Source of the DNA: Altericroceibacterium endophyticum
Lineage (GTDB): Bacteria; Pseudomonadota; Alphaproteobacteria; Sphingomonadales; Sphingomonadaceae
DNA: 64,000 bases
Direction of reading: 5' to 3'
Assembly (NCBI RefSeq): GCF_009827595.1
Contig: NZ_WTYT01000006.1
Location: 248,001 to 312,000 of the forward strand
Below, piece by piece: positions 1 through 8,369 of the stretch (positions within the stretch are counted from its first letter, which is position 1; the number at the start of each line of letters is the position of its first letter). A program made the translations under genes and the position numbers. The notes under the pieces were generated by a model. The model did not search any database. It saw nothing but the letters and a program-made list of their open reading frames with translations, and was not told where the DNA came from.

Positions 1-701
1 ACCGGAACGACCATGCGGTTATCAACGGCCAGCTTCTCAGGAAGACCACGTGCAACGGCTTCATCGTCATCCAGCATATTGGAAATGACTTCGAAATCGC
101 CATTGTCGGGATAGGAATAGCCCCAATACCACTGATAACCGGTCACCTTCACGGTGAAGGCATCTTCGGGCGGGCTTTCATACTGGCGCGAGAGCAGCGT
201 GATCGAAGGGACCGCGATAACGACGAGGATCAGCACCGGAACCAATGTCCAGATGACTTCGATAACCGTATTGTGGCTGGTCTTCGATGCAACTTTGTTC
301 GAACGGCGATTGTAGCGCACGACAACCCACATCAGCAGGCCCAGCACCAACAGCGAGATCGCCACGATGATCGGCAGTAGGATCGCATCATGCATCCAGA
401 GGGCATATTCCCCATTCGGCGAATATTGTTCCTGGAAAGTCATGCCACCCGGCGTGGGCTGACCAACGATCATATCGGGGCCGAGCGGCTTATACGCATC
501 AGCACCAACAGCTGCTTCGGCATTCTGGCCATCCGCAGCAACTTCGGCAGGAACCGATGCGTCAGCCACGTTTTGTGTTTGTACATTCGCCGCGGCGGTA
601 TCCTGTGCAGATACTGCCTGGGGAATCACGACCAGAGCGAAGGCGAGAATCACCGCCCTTACGATTTTCAGCTGCTTACTAGCGACTTGGCAGAAATTCA
701 T
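1..701 (-). CDS. coxB: cytochrome c oxidase subunit II (partial)
   Basis: Subunit II of the aa3-type terminal oxidase, which accepts electrons from cytochrome c through its CuA centre. The visible part is the N-terminal 233 residues; the CuA-binding C-terminus runs off the window start. Seen: a hydrophobic leader ending near residue 32 (AVSAQ), two membrane helices (about 106-128 and 147-169), and the aromatic motif YQWYW at 189-193 that passes electrons towards haem a. The start is the ATG at 701. It is divergent from pyrE, with 194 bases between them. Confidence 0.93.
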   Translation of the reverse strand, partial: MNFCQVASKQLKIVRAVILAFALVVIPQAVSAQDTAAANVQTQNVADASVPAEVAADGQNAEAAVGADAYKPLGPDMIVGQPTPGGMTFQEQYSPNGEYALWMHDAILLPIIVAISLLVLGLLMWVVVRYNRRSNKVASKTSHNTVIEVIWTLVPVLILVVIAVPSITLLSRQYESPPEDAFTVKVTGYQWYWGYSYPDNGDFEVISNMLDDDEAVARGLPEKLAVDNRMVVP

Positions 702-895
702 GTGTCAGACGCTTTCCGTTTTCAAGATGGGCGCAGGTCCGCCCGTTGCCCCAAATATAGCGGGCCGGTTTTGCCGGGCCTATACGCGCGCTTGCTCCGC
801 GCCTCAAGCGCTTCTAGGGAGATTTTTCGAAAGCTGTTACCCAAATCCCCCGTAACGGGTGCTTCAGCGCCCATAAAAAAGGCTGTATCACTGCT

Positions 896-1477
896 ATGAC
901 CGAAGAAGAGGTTCTCTCCGAATTTCGCGCCAGCAAAGCGCTGCTTGAGGGCCATTTCAAACTCTCCTCCGGGCGCCACAGTGCCCATTATCTCCAATGC
1001 GCGCGTGTTCTTATGGACCCGGAACGGGCCAGCCGTCTGGCTATCGCGCTGGTACACAAGATACCACGTGAAGTGCGTCAGGCAATCGATGTTGTTGTTT
1101 CACCGGCCATGGGCGGGATCATCATCGGCCATGAAATGGGCCGCGCCTTGGGCAAGGATGCGATGTTTGTCGAACGGCCCACCGGAACATTCGAGTTCCG
1201 CCGCGGCTTCGGTCTGAGCGAGGGACAGAAGGTTCTGCTGGTCGAAGACGTGGTCACAACGGGCCTGTCCTCGCGTGAGGCGATGACCGAAGTGGAAAAG
1301 GCGGGTGGATCGATCATCGCAGCATGTTCGCTGGTGGACCGTTCTGGCGGTGAAGTGGCCTTTGATGTGCCTTATTACGCCTTGGTATCGCTCAATTTCC
1401 CGACCTATGCCGAGGATGAGCTTCCCCCTGAACTGGCAGAAAAGCCGGTTGAAAAACCCGGGAGCCGCAAGAATTGA
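896..1477 (+). CDS. pyrE: orotate phosphoribosyltransferase
   Basis: Converts orotate and PRPP to orotidine 5'-phosphate in de novo pyrimidine synthesis. It is 193 residues, normal for the short bacterial form. The PRPP-binding loop VLLVEDVVTTGLSS is at about 113-126, and the conserved SSGRHS segment is near 24-29. It is first in a run of seven co-oriented, mostly overlapping genes reaching ruvX. Its TGA overlaps the TTG start of pdxJ by four bases, which suggests translational coupling. Confidence 0.93.
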   Translation: MTEEEVLSEFRASKALLEGHFKLSSGRHSAHYLQCARVLMDPERASRLAIALVHKIPREVRQAIDVVVSPAMGGIIIGHEMGRALGKDAMFVERPTGTFEFRRGFGLSEGQKVLLVEDVVTTGLSSREAMTEVEKAGGSIIAACSLVDRSGGEVAFDVPYYALVSLNFPTYAEDELPPELAEKPVEKPGSRKN

Positions 1478-2217
1478 ACCAGGCTGGCACGCCAAGGCGC
1501 CTTCGGCTCGGGGTCAATATCGACCATGTCGCCACCATTCGTAATGCGCGCGGCGGGGACCATCCCGATCCCGTGCGTGCGGCGGAAATCGTCGCCCGTG
1601 TGGGCGGCGATGGCATCACCGCCCATCTGCGGGAAGATCGCCGTCATATTCGCGATGAAGATCTGAGGCGTATTCAGGATGCGACCGATCTGCCGCTGAA
1701 TCTCGAAATGGCCGCGACCGATGAAATGCTGGCCATCGCATTGCAGCATCGGCCGCATGCCGCCTGCATCGTCCCGGAAAAGCGGGAAGAACGCACGACC
1801 GAGGGCGGGCTGGATGCCGCCGGCCTGCATAATCAGTTGCAGCCTGTCGTGGGGCGCCTCTTGGATGCTGGCATTCGGGTAAGCCTGTTCATCACACCTG
1901 ATGAGCGGCAGCTCGACGCGGCGTTGCGGCTCGGCGCGCCAGTGGTCGAATTTCACACGGGCGAATATGCCCATGCGACCGGCGCGGACGTGGAGAGCGA
2001 GCTTAAACGCATCGCCAACATGTCTGCCCTCGCCGCCAAAAATGGCATCGAACCGCATGCCGGCCACGGGCTTACCTATGAGAATGTTCAGCCGATTGCC
2101 GCGATTCCGCAGCTCGCAGAACTCAATATCGGGCATTATTTGATCGGTGAGGCCGTGTTTACGGGGCTGGAACCTGCCGTAACCAAAATGCGCGAATTGA
2201 TGGATGAGGCCCGCTGA
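1474..2217 (+). CDS. pdxJ: pyridoxine 5'-phosphate synthase
   Basis: Condenses 1-deoxyxylulose 5-phosphate with 3-amino-1-hydroxyacetone 1-phosphate to pyridoxine 5'-phosphate (DXP-dependent vitamin B6 route). The family signature [17 protein letters not shown] is near the N-terminus, with HLREDRRHI and HAGHGL further in; 247 residues is typical. The start is a TTG at 1474 overlapping the pyrE stop; no in-frame ATG lies before the conserved [14 protein letters not shown] block. The neighbour acpS matches the common pdxJ-acpS-lepB order of proteobacteria. Confidence 0.94.
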   Translation: MNQAGTPRRLRLGVNIDHVATIRNARGGDHPDPVRAAEIVARVGGDGITAHLREDRRHIRDEDLRRIQDATDLPLNLEMAATDEMLAIALQHRPHAACIVPEKREERTTEGGLDAAGLHNQLQPVVGRLLDAGIRVSLFITPDERQLDAALRLGAPVVEFHTGEYAHATGADVESELKRIANMSALAAKNGIEPHAGHGLTYENVQPIAAIPQLAELNIGHYLIGEAVFTGLEPAVTKMRELMDEAR

Positions 2218-2621
2218 TGATCATCGGCCTTGGCTCCGACCTATGTAATATCGAGCGTATTCAAGCGGCACTCGACCGGCATGGCCAGCGTTTCGAGAAT
2301 CGCTGTTTTACCGAAACAGAGCGCGCCAAGGCGGCCAGGCGGCCCTATAGCCGTGCGGGAACCTACGCGAAGCGCTTCGCTGCGAAGGAAGCTTTTTCCA
2401 AGGCGGTGGGAACCGGGTTCAGGCGCGGTGTCTTCATGAAAGACATTGGCGTGGTCAATGCGCCTTCCGGTGCGCCAACGCTGGCGCTTTCGGGCGGAGC
2501 GAAAGAGGCGCTGGACCGTATGGTTCCTGAAGGTCATGAGGCCGTGATTCATGTCACGCTAACGGATGATCACCCATGGGCGCAGGCTTTCATTATTCTG
2601 GAAGCGCGCCCACAGGCGTAG
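2217..2621 (+). CDS. acpS: holo-[acyl-carrier-protein] synthase
   Basis: Transfers 4'-phosphopantetheine from CoA to acyl carrier protein, activating it for fatty acid synthesis. The N-terminal [15 protein letters not shown] is the AcpS signature (metal-binding Asp), and [15 protein letters not shown] is the second conserved motif. It is 134 residues. Its ATG shares one base with the pdxJ stop (TGATG). Confidence 0.94.
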   Translation: MIIGLGSDLCNIERIQAALDRHGQRFENRCFTETERAKAARRPYSRAGTYAKRFAAKEAFSKAVGTGFRRGVFMKDIGVVNAPSGAPTLALSGGAKEALDRMVPEGHEAVIHVTLTDDHPWAQAFIILEARPQA

Positions 2622-2644
2622 ATATTGTGAATGAAAAGAGTGTG

Positions 2645-3544
2645 ATGTTCAGGAAAAAGAAGGCGTCAGATCCCAAGGCGGAGAAGGTAAACTGGCTGCA
2701 CGAGATTCGCGGGCTGGTGCTGATGCTGCTTGCGGTGGTGGCGTTTCATACTTTGATCGCGAAGCCGTTTTACATCCCCTCTGGCTCCATGATGCCCACG
2801 CTTCTGGTGGGTGATCGTCTGGTCGTGAGCAAGTATCCCTATGGGTGGAGCTGGGTGTCGGCGTCTTTCCATGTACTTAAGCGCTCCGACTGGCGCATCG
2901 CGCCCTCAACCCCGGAATATGGCGATATTGTCGTGCCCGTTCCGCCAGACCGCAAAGAAGACCTGATCAAGCGCGTCGTCGCTTTGCCCGGGGACCGTAT
3001 CGCCCTCGTCGATGGCCGTATCATCCTGAACGGGCAGCCTATTCCGCGCGAGACGGTGCCGCCTGTGAAAATTCCGGCCGCCGATGAACAATATTGCGGG
3101 CTGGAACTTTGCCTCGCCGATTTCGCAGACTACCGGGTGACCGAGGCAGATGGCAGCGCCTATTATGAGCCGCCCACCTACCGTGAAACGCTGCCCAATG
3201 GGGCCACCTATCTGGTGATCGACCATATTCGTCAGCCGCTCGACAATATGCCGGAAATCACGGTGCCGGAGGATTCGGTCTTCGTGATGGGCGATAATCG
3301 CGACCATTCTGCTGATAGCCGCGCACCGGCAGGCCCCTATGGCAATGGTCTGGGCGGTCCGGTGCCGATGGCCAATATTGGCGGACGCGCTGAATTCATT
3401 ACCTTTTCGATTGATGGTAGCGAGAACTGGAATCCGCTCAGCTGGATCGGTGCATTGCGGAAAGGCCGCGCATGGACCAGCCTGCGCCCGGCCATCATAC
3501 CTGATGCTGACAGCGATACCGACACTATTGGACAATCCGAATGA
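2645..3544 (+). CDS. lepB: signal peptidase I
   Basis: Membrane serine protease that removes signal peptides from exported proteins. One N-terminal membrane helix (about 22-40) is followed by the catalytic-serine box PSGSMMPTL (Ser48), the catalytic-lysine box KRVVALPGDRI, and the family box VMGDNRDHSADSR. The ATG at 2645 has an AAAAGAG ribosome-binding site and clears acpS; a GTG at 2627 is an alternative, while an upstream ATG at 2576 would read through acpS out of frame. The stop overlaps the next gene by four bases. Confidence 0.92.
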   Translation: MFRKKKASDPKAEKVNWLHEIRGLVLMLLAVVAFHTLIAKPFYIPSGSMMPTLLVGDRLVVSKYPYGWSWVSASFHVLKRSDWRIAPSTPEYGDIVVPVPPDRKEDLIKRVVALPGDRIALVDGRIILNGQPIPRETVPPVKIPAADEQYCGLELCLADFADYRVTEADGSAYYEPPTYRETLPNGATYLVIDHIRQPLDNMPEITVPEDSVFVMGDNRDHSADSRAPAGPYGNGLGGPVPMANIGGRAEFITFSIDGSENWNPLSWIGALRKGRAWTSLRPAIIPDADSDTDTIGQSE

Positions 3545-4644
3545 AAGACTCTTCCGACAACGATAAAAGCATGGGTGCCAGCCCGAGCCATATCGTTGAC
3601 CCGCAATTGCGGATGGAAGCTGGCCGCGCGTTTGTCTGGGTCGCAGTGGTCGGCATCGCCCTGCTGACTGTTTACATTTCCCAATCGCTGCTGGTTATTT
3701 TCGGTGCGATGGTGTTCGCCGCGATCATTGATGGTGGTGCGCGTCTGCTGGGCAAGATTTTGCCCCTGCCCCGCAGCTGGCGAATCATCATGATCCTTAT
3801 CCTAGCTACCGGCTTTCTGGTCTGGCTGGGCTATTTTGCCGGCTCCCAGGTTGCGCAGCAGGCCGCGGCACTGCCTGAAGTGGTCGCCACGCAGGCCGAC
3901 AGGCTGATCAGCTGGGCGCAGAAAAACGGGCTGTCGATTCGCGCCGAAAATGTGCAGAGCATCGCCGGGCAGTTGATGAGCGGCGTCGGCACTGTCACCC
4001 GCGCTCTGACCGGCGTTTTCGGCGGGCTTACCACGCTGTTTCTGATCGTCATTATCGGCATTTATGTTGCCTTGGAGCCGCGGCTTTATGAACGCGGTGT
4101 CGCGTGGATTTTGCCGCGCAAACGCCGGTCTGACTTTTACAGCACGATCACCGAAATGGCGCAGACGATGCGCCGCCTGATGGCCGGCCGCATCCTCGGC
4201 ATGGTGTTTGAAGGCCTGTTCACCTATCTGATGCTGGCATTTTACGGCGTTCCTATGGCTGTTTTGCTAGGGATTCTGACCGGATTGCTGGCTTTCATCC
4301 CGAATGTGGGGGCAGTCATTTCCGGCTTGTTGATGGCGCTGGTTGGCTTTTCTGTCAGCACTGAAACAGGGCTTTACACCATCTTTGTGTATATCTTCGT
4401 CCAGACGCTGGATGGATATCTGGTGATCCCGATGATCGCCCGAAAAACCGTCGATCTGGCGCCTGCTCTGGTGCTAGCCATGCAGCTGGTGATGGGTATC
4501 CTGTTTGGCATTCTCGGCCTGTTTCTGGCCGATCCGCTGCTCGCGATGATCAAGGTCGTGCTGGAACAGCGCGCCCGCAGCAATGACCGTCATTTTCAGT
4601 CTCTGACTGACGGCACTGGCACCCCCTCCAAAGAAACCGAATAA
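3541..4644 (+). CDS. AI-2E family transporter (PerM-like)
   Basis: Multi-helix inner-membrane protein of the AI-2E/UPF0118 exporter family; members have been linked to autoinducer-2 export or Na+/H+ antiport, and the substrate here is unknown. It is 367 residues with about seven hydrophobic segments, a soluble stretch near 100-150, and the family-typical C-terminal run containing LGLFLADPLLAMIKV. The start overlaps lepB by ATGA and the stop shares one base with the next ATG (TAATG), so it belongs to the same operon. Confidence 0.85.
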   Translation: MKDSSDNDKSMGASPSHIVDPQLRMEAGRAFVWVAVVGIALLTVYISQSLLVIFGAMVFAAIIDGGARLLGKILPLPRSWRIIMILILATGFLVWLGYFAGSQVAQQAAALPEVVATQADRLISWAQKNGLSIRAENVQSIAGQLMSGVGTVTRALTGVFGGLTTLFLIVIIGIYVALEPRLYERGVAWILPRKRRSDFYSTITEMAQTMRRLMAGRILGMVFEGLFTYLMLAFYGVPMAVLLGILTGLLAFIPNVGAVISGLLMALVGFSVSTETGLYTIFVYIFVQTLDGYLVIPMIARKTVDLAPALVLAMQLVMGILFGILGLFLADPLLAMIKVVLEQRARSNDRHFQSLTDGTGTPSKETE

Positions 4645-5879
4645 TGGCCCGTAAATTTCTCTACGTTATCGCGGCGCTGATCGTGCTCGTGATTGCCGCG
4701 CTCGCCGCATTGCGCATCTGGTCGGACGAACTGACTGAAATCGCCTTCGTGCCCCAGACTGACTTTGTCGAACAGGCGCCGCTTGAAACCAATGCCTATG
4801 CCGATCCCGCCATGTGGTTTTCGCGCGAGGGAATGGACGCGGGTGAAAACCCTGCGCGCTGGCAACCGATTGAACGGCCTGCTTTGGCTGTCGAGGAGAG
4901 CGAGGCAGATTCGGATGATGAGGCAGTCGTTGCCGAGGACGCTTCCGCTGCGACCTTAGCCTCACCCGCTGCTCCCGCCCCCCCGGCCACTTTCCCGGCC
5001 AAATCAGAGCGGCTGCCTTTCGCAGTCTTCTTCGTCCATCCGACCAGCTATCTGGATCGCTCGCAGTGGAATGCGCCGCTGAATGATCCCGAATCGCAGA
5101 AACGCGCGCGATTGTTCGTCCATGGGCTGGCCAGTCCGTTCAATCAGGCGAGCGAAATATGGGCACCGCGCTATCGCCAGGCCACCTTCGGCGCCTTCCT
5201 GACCAATTCGGAAGAAGCGCAGCAAGCCATCGACGCGGCCTATCGCGATGTCGAGCAAGCATTCGACTACTTCCTCGAACACACCGATCCCGACATGCCG
5301 ATCGTGCTGGCGGGACACAGTCAGGGATCGCTGCATTTGCTGCGGCTGATGCATGACCGGATCGCCGGAACGCCGCTGCAGCAACGCATCGCGGCATTCT
5401 ATCCGGTTGGCTGGCCGATATCGGTGGAGCATGATCTGCCGGAACTCGGCCTGCCCGCCTGCGACACGCCGGATCAGGCAAGTTGCATTTCGACCTGGTC
5501 AAGTTTCGGGGAGCCGGCAAAACCCGGCCGCGTGCTGACCATCTATGGCGATTCAATGGGCTTTGACGGTGAACTGCGCGGCGAAAGCCCCATACTCTGC
5601 GCCAATCCGATTACCGGCACGATGGGCGGGGAAGCACCCCCGCGCGACAATCTGGGCACACTCTTTCCCAATGATCAGCTGACATCCGGTGAATTGGTGC
5701 CAGGCGTGGTTCCGGCGCGGTGTGACGAACAAGGCCTGTTGCTGATCGGAGAAGGGCCGGATCTTGGTCCCTATGTGTTACCGGGCAATAATTATCACGT
5801 TTACGATATTCCGCTGTTCTGGCGGAATGTGCAGGCAGATGTGGCAAGACGGGTGAAGACGTGGACGCAAAACCAATAA
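4644..5879 (+). CDS. DUF3089 alpha/beta-hydrolase-like protein
   Basis: 411-residue protein with an N-terminal membrane anchor (about 5-23), an Ala/Pro/acidic low-complexity spacer (about 85-120), and a C-terminal hydrolase-like domain. The nucleophile elbow is GHSQGS (LAGHSQGSLHLL), typical of DUF3089 proteins and serine hydrolases. The substrate is not known. It overlaps the previous gene by one base and ruvX by 19 bases. Confidence 0.75.
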   Translation: MARKFLYVIAALIVLVIAALAALRIWSDELTEIAFVPQTDFVEQAPLETNAYADPAMWFSREGMDAGENPARWQPIERPALAVEESEADSDDEAVVAEDASAATLASPAAPAPPATFPAKSERLPFAVFFVHPTSYLDRSQWNAPLNDPESQKRARLFVHGLASPFNQASEIWAPRYRQATFGAFLTNSEEAQQAIDAAYRDVEQAFDYFLEHTDPDMPIVLAGHSQGSLHLLRLMHDRIAGTPLQQRIAAFYPVGWPISVEHDLPELGLPACDTPDQASCISTWSSFGEPAKPGRVLTIYGDSMGFDGELRGESPILCANPITGTMGGEAPPRDNLGTLFPNDQLTSGELVPGVVPARCDEQGLLLIGEGPDLGPYVLPGNNYHVYDIPLFWRNVQADVARRVKTWTQNQ

Positions 5880-6343
5880 TCGCCACCGGCGCGCTGGAAT
5901 TTGGCGATGCGCTGCCCGATGGGGGCGTTCTCCTCGGTCTGGATCTCGGCACGAAAACCATTGGCACCGCATTTTGTGATGCAGGCTGGAGCTTTGCCAG
6001 CCCGGGAAAAACGCTGAAACGCGGCAAGTTCACGCATGATCTGAGCGAGCTGGAAAAGCTGGTGAGCCAGCGCATGGCAAAGGGCATCGTGCTTGGCCTG
6101 CCGCTCAATATGGATGGTTCGCAGGGGCCGCGGGCGCAATCCAGCCGCGCCTATGCGCGCAATCTCGCCCCGCTGGGCCTGCCGATTTTGCTGTGGGATG
6201 AGCGCTGGTCAACCACCAGTGCCGAAAGCGCCATGATCGCGCAGGATTTGTCCCGCGCCAAACGCGCCGAGCGAATCGATTCGCATGCTGCCGCCGTGAT
6301 TTTGCAGGCCGCCATCGACGCGTTGGCCGGGTCAGCATTCTGA
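5861..6343 (+). CDS. ruvX: Holliday junction resolvase-like RuvX (YqgF)
   Basis: RNase H-fold nuclease of the YqgF/RuvX family, implicated in pre-16S rRNA processing and Holliday junction resolution. Motifs: LLGLDLGTKTIGTA (first catalytic Asp), GLPLNMDGSQGPRA, LWDERWSTTSAE (catalytic Glu), and RIDSHAAAVILQ (last Asp). 160 residues, slightly long at the N-terminus. The GTG start at 5861 lies inside the end of the DUF3089 gene. It is the last gene of the pyrE operon. Confidence 0.9.
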   Translation: MDAKPIIATGALEFGDALPDGGVLLGLDLGTKTIGTAFCDAGWSFASPGKTLKRGKFTHDLSELEKLVSQRMAKGIVLGLPLNMDGSQGPRAQSSRAYARNLAPLGLPILLWDERWSTTSAESAMIAQDLSRAKRAERIDSHAAAVILQAAIDALAGSAF

Positions 6344-6361
6344 GCACCGCCAGCTGATGGT

Positions 6362-6390
6362 TTGACTTAGCCTTATACGAACCATATACG
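6362..6390 (+). promoter_or_regulatory. sigma70-type promoter for the ParD-like gene and map
   Basis: TTGACT at 6362-6367, a 17-base spacer, then TATACG at 6385-6390. The region is AT-rich compared with the flanking genes. It sits 29 bases before the ParD-like start codon, so the transcript leader would be short. Confidence 0.6.
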
Positions 6391-6392
6391 AT

Positions 6393-6411
6393 CCATATAT
6401 AAAGGATATGG
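6393..6411. promoter_or_regulatory. inverted repeat, probable operator
   Basis: CCATAT at 6393-6398 and ATATGG at 6406-6411 form a six-base inverted repeat just after the -10 box. A related half-site ACCATATAC lies at 6382-6390. The position between the -10 element and the start codon suits autorepression by the ParD-like protein; that role is inference from how ribbon-helix-helix antitoxins act. Confidence 0.45.
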
Positions 6412-6418
6412 TGCATAT

Positions 6419-6625
6419 ATGGGTATCGTGAAAATTGGTGACGAATTGCATGAGGATTTGCGCCGCGTCAGCACGGCCATGTGCCGCAGCATCAACGCAC
6501 AGGCCGAATTCTGGATGACCATTGGCAAGCTGGCGGAAGCCAATCCGACATTATCCTTCCACGAAATCGTCAAACTCAGGATGGCACAGGCAGACGCTCA
6601 ATCCCCGGCCTGTGAAGATGCCTAA
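6419..6625 (+). CDS. ParD-like small protein
   Basis: 68-residue protein resembling the ParD-like antitoxin family. Opening KIGDELHEDLRRVSTAMCRSI is followed by INAQAEFWMTIGKLAE, reminiscent of ribbon-helix-helix DNA binders. No ParE or other toxin gene follows; the next gene is map, overlapping by eight bases if map starts at 6618. It has its own promoter and a palindromic candidate operator. A regulator of map is an alternative to an antitoxin role. Confidence 0.7.
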   Translation: MGIVKIGDELHEDLRRVSTAMCRSINAQAEFWMTIGKLAEANPTLSFHEIVKLRMAQADAQSPACEDA

Positions 6626-7412
6626 CATGATCAAGACGCCTGATGAGATCGCTCTGATGCGCATCTCCGGCAAGTTGCTGGCCTCTGTGCTGGAAATGCT
6701 CGACGATCTCCCGCTTGCCGGCATGACGACAATGGAGGTCAATGATCTGGTGGAGCACTTCATCACCGCCGATCTGGCATCTCGTCCGGCAAGCAAAGGC
6801 CAATATGGCTATAAATATGTGCTCAATTGCTCGATCAACGACGTTGTCTGCCACGGCATGCCGGACCCGCGAGCGGTTCTGAAAGATGGCGATATCGTCA
6901 ATTTCGATATCACATTGGAGAAGAACGGCTTCATCGCCGATTCGAGCAAGACCTATCTGACCGGCAATCCTCCCCCACACGCCCGCCGATTGGTCCGGGT
7001 GACGCAGGAGGCCATGTGGAAAGGCATTCGGCAGGTCCGCCCCGGCGCGCATTTAGGGGATGTCGGCCATGCAATTGCCCAACACGCACGCAAACACGGC
7101 TATTCCGTGGTGCGCGAATTCTGCGGCCATGGAATCGGGCGCGAAATGCATGAAGAGCCGCAAGTGCTCAATTTCGGCCGTGCGGGTCAGGGGCTGGAAC
7201 TGCGCGAGGGCATGGTCTTCACCATCGAACCGATGCTGAATGAAGGCAGCCGCAAGATCGCCGATCTGGATGACGGCTGGACGGTCGTGACCGAGGACGG
7301 AAAACTCTCCGCACAATTCGAACATACGGTGGCCGTGACCAGTGATGGCGTCGAGGTTCTGACCCTGCGCAAGAATGAACTGGCGGACTTGAAGGCGTTC
7401 CGGACAGGCTGA
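6618..7412 (+). CDS. map: type I methionine aminopeptidase
   Basis: Removes the initiator methionine from nascent proteins; dinuclear metal enzyme. The five metal ligands are readable: Asp in NFDIT, Asp in FIADSSKT, His in GHGIGREMHEEP, Glu in TIEPML, and Glu in FEHTVAV. The start is the ATG at 6618 or the one at 6627 (264 or 261 residues); an earlier ATG at 6522 would lie out of frame within the ParD-like gene. Confidence 0.93.
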   Translation: MPNMIKTPDEIALMRISGKLLASVLEMLDDLPLAGMTTMEVNDLVEHFITADLASRPASKGQYGYKYVLNCSINDVVCHGMPDPRAVLKDGDIVNFDITLEKNGFIADSSKTYLTGNPPPHARRLVRVTQEAMWKGIRQVRPGAHLGDVGHAIAQHARKHGYSVVREFCGHGIGREMHEEPQVLNFGRAGQGLELREGMVFTIEPMLNEGSRKIADLDDGWTVVTEDGKLSAQFEHTVAVTSDGVEVLTLRKNELADLKAFRTG

Positions 7413-7419
7413 ACCAAAG

Positions 7420-7435
7420 CAGCCCGCTTGGGCTG
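7420..7435. terminator. possible bidirectional terminator hairpin
   Basis: CAGCCC-GCTT-GGGCTG perfect hairpin eight bases after the map stop, between convergent map and the siroheme gene. No clear U-run follows, so this is weak. Confidence 0.3.
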
Positions 7436-7576
7436 GGCGATCATCGGACGGCTCCCCTCACGCTTCCCCGGTGGCGTAGGAGATGCACAGAAAAGTGGAA
7501 ATTTCCCCGATGCTGCCAATTCAGTGTGCGTGACAAACCGGCGGAACGCCGCTCTGCCATGCATTCCGAAGCCGCG

Positions 7577-8368
7577 TCAGTCAGGGATCCGGCGCATGAT
7601 CAAGGACAATCCGGGCAGGTCGTCCATGCACTCGGCCTGATCCAGCTCGATCCGCTCCGCATCCGCGCGCGCGCGATTGAGAATTTGCGGCGCAATGCCG
7701 CTGTCATAAAATATCCGGTCGGCACTGCCCATCAGCCGCGCCTGACGAAAGGTCAGATCTTCAGGATCGTCGCTGGAAATATGCAATTCTACCACGCCCG
7801 ATGCCGGTGCTGCGCGTGGTGCCTGCAGCCATGCATCCATGCGGTCCGCGCTGCCTTCATCCAGCGGGTCGAGCGGTCCGTTGCGCCCCAGTGCGGCGTC
7901 GAGAGCCTGCCGCCGGTCTCCGCCATCGGGGTAACGGGCGCGGATATCCTTACGGCGATAATTCAGGGCCTGTGCCAGCCGGCCAAGACTGGCAGGCAGC
8001 AAGGCCTCCAGCCGCAACCGCAATTGCTTGGCAAGACCCGCTGACGCGCCCGATGTGCCAATCGCAATCAGCACCGGGTCACGCTCCAGCAGGCTGGGCG
8101 TCGTGAATTCACACAAATCCGGCTGATCAACGACATTCACCAGCACGCCGGCTTTGCGCAGACGGACCGATGCCAGAGCGCAGGCTTCCGCATCTTCAAG
8201 GGCAATGAAGGCCAGCCGCGCGCCCAGAGCGATTCCCTCCGCCTCATCACTGATCACGCGGCCTCCGGCACGCTCGACCAGCCGGCGCTTTGGCTCTGCC
8301 ATAGCCCCATCGCCGAGCACCAGCACGGGCCGGTCTGCGATCCGGTGGAAGAGCGGGAGGCTGCGCAT
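7577..8368 (-). CDS. precorrin-2 dehydrogenase / sirohydrochlorin ferrochelatase-like protein (CysG N-domain)
   Basis: Probable NAD-dependent oxidation of precorrin-2 to sirohydrochlorin, with possible iron insertion, for siroheme of sulfite/nitrite reductase. The Rossmann motif VLVLGDGAMAEPKRR is near residues 15-29; NVVDQPDLCEFTTPSLLERDPV and IGTSGASAGLAKQLR are hallmarks of the CysG N-terminal module. The 263-residue protein lacks the uroporphyrinogen methyltransferase domain of full CysG, so SUMT must be encoded elsewhere. It starts one base after the lysA stop. Confidence 0.85.
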   Translation of the reverse strand: MRSLPLFHRIADRPVLVLGDGAMAEPKRRLVERAGGRVISDEAEGIALGARLAFIALEDAEACALASVRLRKAGVLVNVVDQPDLCEFTTPSLLERDPVLIAIGTSGASAGLAKQLRLRLEALLPASLGRLAQALNYRRKDIRARYPDGGDRRQALDAALGRNGPLDPLDEGSADRMDAWLQAPRAAPASGVVELHISSDDPEDLTFRQARLMGSADRIFYDSGIAPQILNRARADAERIELDQAECMDDLPGLSLIMRRIPD

Positions 8369-8369
8369 A

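Noticed and set aside
6522-6617. Upstream extension of map in the same frame
   Set aside because: Overlaps the ParD-like gene and gives residues unlike any methionine aminopeptidase N-terminus.
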